Source of the DNA: Peteryoungia algae
GTDB taxonomy: Bacteria; Pseudomonadota; Alphaproteobacteria; Rhizobiales; Rhizobiaceae
Length of the DNA: 64,000 nucleotides
Direction of reading: 5' to 3'
Assembly (NCBI RefSeq): GCF_030369675.1
Contig: NZ_CP128477.1
Location: 3,490,501-3,554,500 of the forward strand
Shown: one piece after another, positions 60,260 to 64,000 of the stretch
Numbering within the stretch: the first letter of the stretch is position 1
How the letters are laid out: the number at the start of each line of letters is the position of its first letter
Notes under the pieces: model-generated
The model's database searches: none
Told to the model about the DNA's origin: nothing
The model's input: only the letters and a program-made list of their open reading frames with translations
Program-made: the position numbers and the translations under genes

Positions 60260-60607
60260 TCAGCCCTTGAAGGTCTGCTGATAGGTTTCGGGCTTGAAGC
60301 CGACGACGAGCGCGCCATCCACGTCGAGCACAGGTCGCTTGATCATCGACGGCTGCTCCAGCATCAGCGTCTTGGCCTTCTGCGCATCGAGACCTTCCTT
60401 CTTGTCGTCGTCGAGCTTCTTGAAGGTCGTACCGGCCTTGTTGAGCAGCACTTCCCAGCCGACCTTGCCGATCCAACCGTCGAGCGTCGACGCGTCGATG
60501 CCCTTGGCCTTGTAGTCGTGGAAGTCATGCGCCACGCCTTGGCTCTCGAGCCAGGTGCGCGCCTTCTTCATCGTGTCGCAGTTCTTGATGCCGTAGATGG
60601 TGGTCAT
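60260..60607 (-). CDS. ArsC/Spx family protein (YffB type)
   Basis: 115 residues: IYGIKNCDTMKKARTWLESQGV is the thioredoxin-like start of the arsenate-reductase family with the single Cys typical of YffB, and SMIKRPVLDVDGALVVGF the end. Glutathione-dependent thiol reductase role is likely; true arsenate reduction is less likely away from an ars operon. Confidence 0.9.
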   Translation of the reverse strand: MTTIYGIKNCDTMKKARTWLESQGVAHDFHDYKAKGIDASTLDGWIGKVGWEVLLNKAGTTFKKLDDDKKEGLDAQKAKTLMLEQPSMIKRPVLDVDGALVVGFKPETYQQTFKG

Positions 60608-60785
60608 GCCGCATGTCTCCTGTTCCGTGCTCGACGGATAGCAACAGGCAAGCGCGCCTGGCAAGCCGGAGCGCAATTTGGCGTCGGCAGAAAACGGGTT
60701 GATCGCGGCCTGGAAGATCGCCATTTTGAGGCATTGCGCCTGCAGGGACATTCGGCAGCCTCACGTCATCAGCGGAATGCAAATC

Positions 60786-61346
60786 ATGTCGACCACGCAT
60801 CACTATGCAGTCTTCGAAACGGCCAGGGGCTTTTGCGCCATGGCATGGGCCGGGAATGGCATTGCCGGCTTCCGCCTGCCGGGGGAGGCCGCAGAGGAGA
60901 CCCGAGGCGCCATGCGGCGGCGTCTTCCCTCAGCGATTGAGGCAGAGCCATCGGTCTGGATCGGGCAGGTGATCGAGCGCGTCAGGACGTATTTCGTCGG
61001 AGATGAAGCCGATTTCTCCGATCTGGTTCTCGACCTTTCGGGCCAGACGGATCTCTATCGGCGGATCTACGACGCCACCCGTCGTCTTGGCTGGGGCAAA
61101 GCCACGACCTATGGCGCGCTTGCCGGTGAGCTCGATCTCGGCCCGGCCGGCGCCTGGACCATCGGTCAGGCCATGGCGAAGAACCCGATCCCGCTGATCC
61201 TCCCCTGTCATCGTGTGCTCGCCGCTGGCGGAAAGCTCGGGGGCTTCTCCGCACCGGGCGGCACAGTGTCCAAGCAACGCATGCTGGAGCTGGAAGGTCT
61301 GCCCTCGGTAGAGGCGTCACCCGCGCAACAGTCCTTCGACTTCTGA
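60786..61346 (+). CDS. ogt: Methylated-DNA--protein-cysteine S-methyltransferase
   Basis: 186 residues. Active-site PCHRV (Cys141) and the DNA-binding loop GKATTYGALA are intact, with the asparagine hinge in AKNPIPLI. Repairs O6-alkylguanine by suicide transfer. Ends in a terminator; the sequence to its right has a different character. Confidence 0.95.
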   Translation: MSTTHHYAVFETARGFCAMAWAGNGIAGFRLPGEAAEETRGAMRRRLPSAIEAEPSVWIGQVIERVRTYFVGDEADFSDLVLDLSGQTDLYRRIYDATRRLGWGKATTYGALAGELDLGPAGAWTIGQAMAKNPIPLILPCHRVLAAGGKLGGFSAPGGTVSKQRMLELEGLPSVEASPAQQSFDF

Positions 61347-61357
61347 GTGCAAGGCAC

Positions 61358-61388
61358 AAAAAAACGGAGGGCAATGACCCTCCGTTTC
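61358..61388. terminator. Bidirectional terminator
   Basis: AAACGGAGGG/CCCTCCGTTT stem with a 6-base loop, A run on one side. It lies between ogt and the guaA-like att core, and would have ended guaA too in the uninterrupted chromosome. Confidence 0.85.
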
Positions 61389-61417
61389 ATTCGTTCATCA
61401 CGACTAAGGCGCTGACC

Positions 61418-61429
61418 TCATTCCCACTC
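61418..61429 (-). other. guaA 3'-end attachment core (island boundary)
   Basis: On the minus strand this reads GAGTGGGAATGA, the last three codons plus stop (EWE*) of guaA and the core repeated at both ends of islands integrated there. There is no guaA body upstream of it: the next codons to the right read KIL and do not match GMP synthase. The intact guaA would be expected at the right end of the island, outside the window. Confidence 0.6.
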
Positions 61430-62082
61430 TAATATTTTTTCCACCATAAGTAATTGATTTTCCTGCAGGAAATCTTCTTTTCCGGCCTCAGCGCCGTGAC
61501 CGAGGCCGTCAAATAGCTATCCTTTTGATTTTCCTCGGTTTTTTTGGAATCTCGGGAAGAAAAAAATTCTGTGAACTATCGGCGTCTATCGGTCGTCTGG
61601 CACCGAGGCATGCATCTCAGACCTCGAAGCTCCTGCCCCGATAAAGTACCGTCAAAACCGGCGAAATCAATACGCCCACCTCAATGCTCACTGGGATGGC
61701 GGGTTGGCCCTGGCGATTGTGGGAGCCGCAGGCATCAAGACCCCGCACTTCGGGTCGGCAACGGTGGTTCTTCGTCCGGCGTCCCGTCGCCGGCTGATAG
61801 TGCCCATCTGAAAACAGAGGCTCGTCTGAGCCGATCGGGATGTCCGCAATGTTGAACATCCGACACGGCAGCTTCACAACCGCGAAAGCGGGATAACGGA
61901 CAATCGAATGCCTCAGTGTTGGGTGAGAGACCGACACACTGTGAACGTTCGGCCGCAGATTTTTTTCTGGCTGTGGATGGCCCGCTATTTCGTTACCACT
62001 GGATATCTAACCGCTCGGAGAATCCACGGTTTTAATTTCAGCTGGCAGAAAGCCGGTCCGGCACCAATTCCACTCAGCTGGT
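61430..62082. other. Island edge without a convincing gene
   Basis: About 650 bases between the att-like core and brxL, with AT-rich patches (61430-61480, 61540-61575) unlike the chromosome to the left. A short inverted repeat GGCGCTGA/TCAGCGCC flanks the core (61408-61415 and 61487-61494). The only longer frame, 61617-61937 on the minus strand (MFNIADIPIGSDEPLF... inside it), has no recognisable family and no good ribosome binding site. No insertion-sequence ends were seen. Confidence 0.4.
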
Positions 62083-64000
62083 TCAAGCCTTTGAGATCTC
62101 TACGTAAGTCAGATAAAAACTGCGGATCATGCGATGTTCTTGCATCCGCTCACCTAACGAAAAACCGTTCATCTTCCGGGGGGTCGGCTGGAAAATATCC
62201 AGCCCACGATCCAGAACCATCTTCCATCCGGTGTCGGTCGTGATGTCGCGGGCATGGAGCGTTCCACTCCCATCAAACGCCCAGGTGAAATCAACGCCCG
62301 TGCCTGTACAGGCCTCGGCAATCCCGTCCAGGCATTCCCGCTGCTCTTGAACGTTCCCATCGTCGGGAGCGGTGACGAGATGCACTGCGACCTGATCCTC
62401 GGGCTGTTTGCGCCGAATCAGCATCTCGATCAGTTCCATTACGTTGCGCGCCTGATGGAACTTCCGGATATAAGGATCGGTGATAATGATCCTGGTCGCA
62501 CCATCCGTCCACGGACCAAAAATCTTGTCGAAACTGATGCCCTTGCGGTTTTCAGCAAAAACGACATGTCCAGGCATGGGAACAGACGCCGAGGCGACGG
62601 CAACAACGGGTGTTTCAGAAGTGGCTGGCGTTGAGGACCGATGCGCGGCATCCGGCGTGGTCGCAGATTGCCCCCTACTGTCATCCCCACCGCCAGTCGA
62701 TCGCCGATGGTAGAACTGGGGAAACTCCTCTTCCTCCAGGGTGGTGACAGCGCGCTTTGAGCCATCCGAGGCGATGTAATGGAAGTCCGCGTCCTCGAAC
62801 GTGCTGTCGATCCGCAGGAGCTGGTCCTTCACCCGCTTGCGGCATTCAATCGCAAACCGCAGCAGCTCTTCAACTTCGGCTTCTGTCTCGCCACCATTCG
62901 GGAAGATCAGCTTCAGCAAGCCTGACATGGTTTTGTTGATCGCCGCACGATCTCGGATGTGGGTCTGAACGGGAACGGTGAAGAACCGATCCGGCCGGTG
63001 CGAGAAGTCCTCGGCACGCAGATGTCGCAGGATTTCGGCCAGATAGTCGACGATGAATCCATAGCCCGATGTGAACATCTCGCCCCGGATGATATCGACC
63101 TCCCATCCGGGCAAATAGGCGTGCAACCGATCGATAAAGGCGCTGTCGTGAAACTGCCGCGGCAGAGCCTCGAACAGGTCGGTATTTTTCAGCATCCATG
63201 GGACATTATGGTCGGTGTTGCCGACGAAGGCGAAGCTGGCCTCGGCGCCCATCGGATTTACACCGCGCGAAAACTGCTTGTTCGCCATGTAGTTCTTCAT
63301 GATGTCGACGAGCGCTTTGTTGGCCGTCTTCTCACGACCTGCAAACTCATCAAAGGCCACGACGTCCCAATAGCCGACCAACCCAATCCGCCCATTGGAG
63401 TTGTTCACAAAAAGCTTGGGAACCGTGACTTCGCCGCCAGAGATCAGCTGGCCATGGGGCGAAAACTCGGAATAGATATGCGACTTGCCCGTTCCCTTGG
63501 GACCAAGCTCGATGAGGTTGTAGTTGCGCTCCACGAAGGGAATCAGGCGCAGCAACTGCAAAAGCTTTGACCTGCGCCCGAACAGGGATGGATCAAAGCC
63601 GATGCTCTGCATCAACAGATCGATCCATTCCTCGGTGGTGAACTTGTCACGCGTTTCGCGATAGCCGTCATAGTCGACGCGGGCGATCTGGATCGGCTTC
63701 AGCGTGTCGATGATCCAGGGGGAAATCCGGCTGTCTTCCGAAAACTCGTACTGCACATCGGCGATGCACCAGATACCCGTTACCAGCAGTTTTGGATGCG
63801 CCTTGACCGTGGCGCTGTCGATCGCGACCCGCTTGATCCCGAGGTTTTCGAACACCGCCTCATATGAATCCGTCTTTTCGTTCAGGGCCACACTGACCTG
63901 ATCGATGACCTTGTAGCGGCCGCGCTCCTTGATCGTCGACTGGACCAGTCCCGCTTCGGAACGGTGGACGTAGTGCTTGCGCAGGATATCCTTGACCGTC
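62083..64000 (-). CDS. brxL: BREX protein BrxL with C-terminal MIT_C domain (5' end outside window)
   Basis: The frame is open to the right edge and reads family sequence throughout, so the GTG at 63891 is internal and the N-terminus lies outside. Counting from 63891: conserved BrxL start region (LVTGIWCIADVQYEF, TEEWIDLLMQSIG), Walker A GPKGTGKS at 130-137, Walker B VVAFDEFAG at 177-185, arginine-finger region AFIDRLHAYLPGWE near 251-263, then SGLLKLIFPNGG and RKRVKDQL, typical for the AAA+ core. A Ser/Thr/Gly-rich linker (about 395-440) leads to a domain (about 440-602) with TRIIITDPYIRKFHQARN, LHARDITTDTGWK and DRGLDIFQP, the MIT_C phospholipase-D-like fold, in place of the usual Lon-like end. 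BrxL is needed for phage restriction in type 1 BREX. Core call firm; MIT_C call strong. Confidence 0.9.
   Translation of the reverse strand, partial: TVKDILRKHYVHRSEAGLVQSTIKERGRYKVIDQVSVALNEKTDSYEAVFENLGIKRVAIDSATVKAHPKLLVTGIWCIADVQYEFSEDSRISPWIIDTLKPIQIARVDYDGYRETRDKFTTEEWIDLLMQSIGFDPSLFGRRSKLLQLLRLIPFVERNYNLIELGPKGTGKSHIYSEFSPHGQLISGGEVTVPKLFVNNSNGRIGLVGYWDVVAFDEFAGREKTANKALVDIMKNYMANKQFSRGVNPMGAEASFAFVGNTDHNVPWMLKNTDLFEALPRQFHDSAFIDRLHAYLPGWEVDIIRGEMFTSGYGFIVDYLAEILRHLRAEDFSHRPDRFFTVPVQTHIRDRAAINKTMSGLLKLIFPNGGETEAEVEELLRFAIECRKRVKDQLLRIDSTFEDADFHYIASDGSKRAVTTLEEEEFPQFYHRRSTGGGDDSRGQSATTPDAAHRSSTPATSETPVVAVASASVPMPGHVVFAENRKGISFDKIFGPWTDGATRIIITDPYIRKFHQARNVMELIEMLIRRKQPEDQVAVHLVTAPDDGNVQEQRECLDGIAEACTGTGVDFTWAFDGSGTLHARDITTDTGWKMVLDRGLDIFQPTPRKMNGFSLGERMQEHRMIRSFYLTYVEISKA

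Noticed and set aside
62959..63570. 203-codon plus-strand frame inside brxL
   Set aside because: Antisense shadow of the conserved ATPase core.

Overview
The window looks like a chromosomal segment of a Rhizobiaceae alphaproteobacterium (Rhizobium/Agrobacterium/Ciceribacter type). The evidence is high GC with GC-rich third codon positions, the gene block infC-rpmI-rplT-(kinase-like)-pheS-(DUF2442)-pheT, a membrane-bound ferritin (MbfA) behind a perfect Irr-type iron control element, BA14K-like and DUF2171 proteins, and no plasmid or phage hallmark genes over the first 61 kb. Species cannot be fixed from the sequence alone.

Layout. 1-7.3 kb: the end of an NlpC/P60 cell-wall peptidase, small secreted proteins, tRNA-Leu(CAG), a SelT/W-like protein, DoxX, a glutamine amidotransferase, and a translationally coupled pair of exported proteins, a vanadium-haloperoxidase-type enzyme and a CRTAC1/ASPIC protein. 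7.6-9.7 kb: a YegP-like protein, a decayed ccdAB toxin-antitoxin module, and a divergent HxlR regulator/quinone-reductase-like pair. 9.7-16.4 kb: lepA, a nitrilase-family/GNAT operon, SnoaL-like, DUF2171, FAD-binding and MOSC proteins. 16.5-20.7 kb: threonine catabolism (kbl-tdh) with an XRE-cupin regulator, and a second divergent XRE-cupin regulator with a GNAT partner. 20.8-31 kb: accessory metabolism (cysteine-rich secreted protein, acetylpolyamine amidohydrolase, methyltransferase with HxlR regulator, solitary TRAP binding protein, truncated haemoglobin, mbfA, sigma factor, MFS pump, transglutaminase-like protein, alpha/beta hydrolase).

31-39 kb is the translation block, followed by a small DUF3606-like gene and rsgA. 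39-49.9 kb is a run of transporters, regulators (AraC, MocR, LysR, and a frameshifted GlxA-type gene), aldo/keto reductases, a GNAT, an isochorismatase-like hydrolase and a Gfo/Idh/MocA dehydrogenase. 49.9-54.3 kb is a compact lipid-linked-sugar locus: GT2, methyltransferase, SMR-type flippase and GtrA-like protein in one overlapping operon, divergent from a GT-C/STT3-like membrane transferase. 54.4-61.4 kb holds xseA, a flavodoxin-fold oxidoreductase, cspA with two charged small proteins, an M29 aminopeptidase, ybaK, an ArsC/YffB-family gene and an ogt-type DNA repair gene.

Right of the ogt terminator the character changes. A 12-base copy of the last codons of guaA, a known island attachment core, lies at 61418-61429. 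It is followed by about 0.65 kb with no convincing gene and then by brxL, the last gene of a BREX phage-defence locus whose other genes must lie beyond the right edge. This BrxL has the usual AAA+ ATPase core, but its C-terminal part is an MIT_C (phospholipase-D-fold) domain where a Lon-like domain is expected. It is the most unusual protein in the window and the best lead to an atypical defence system.
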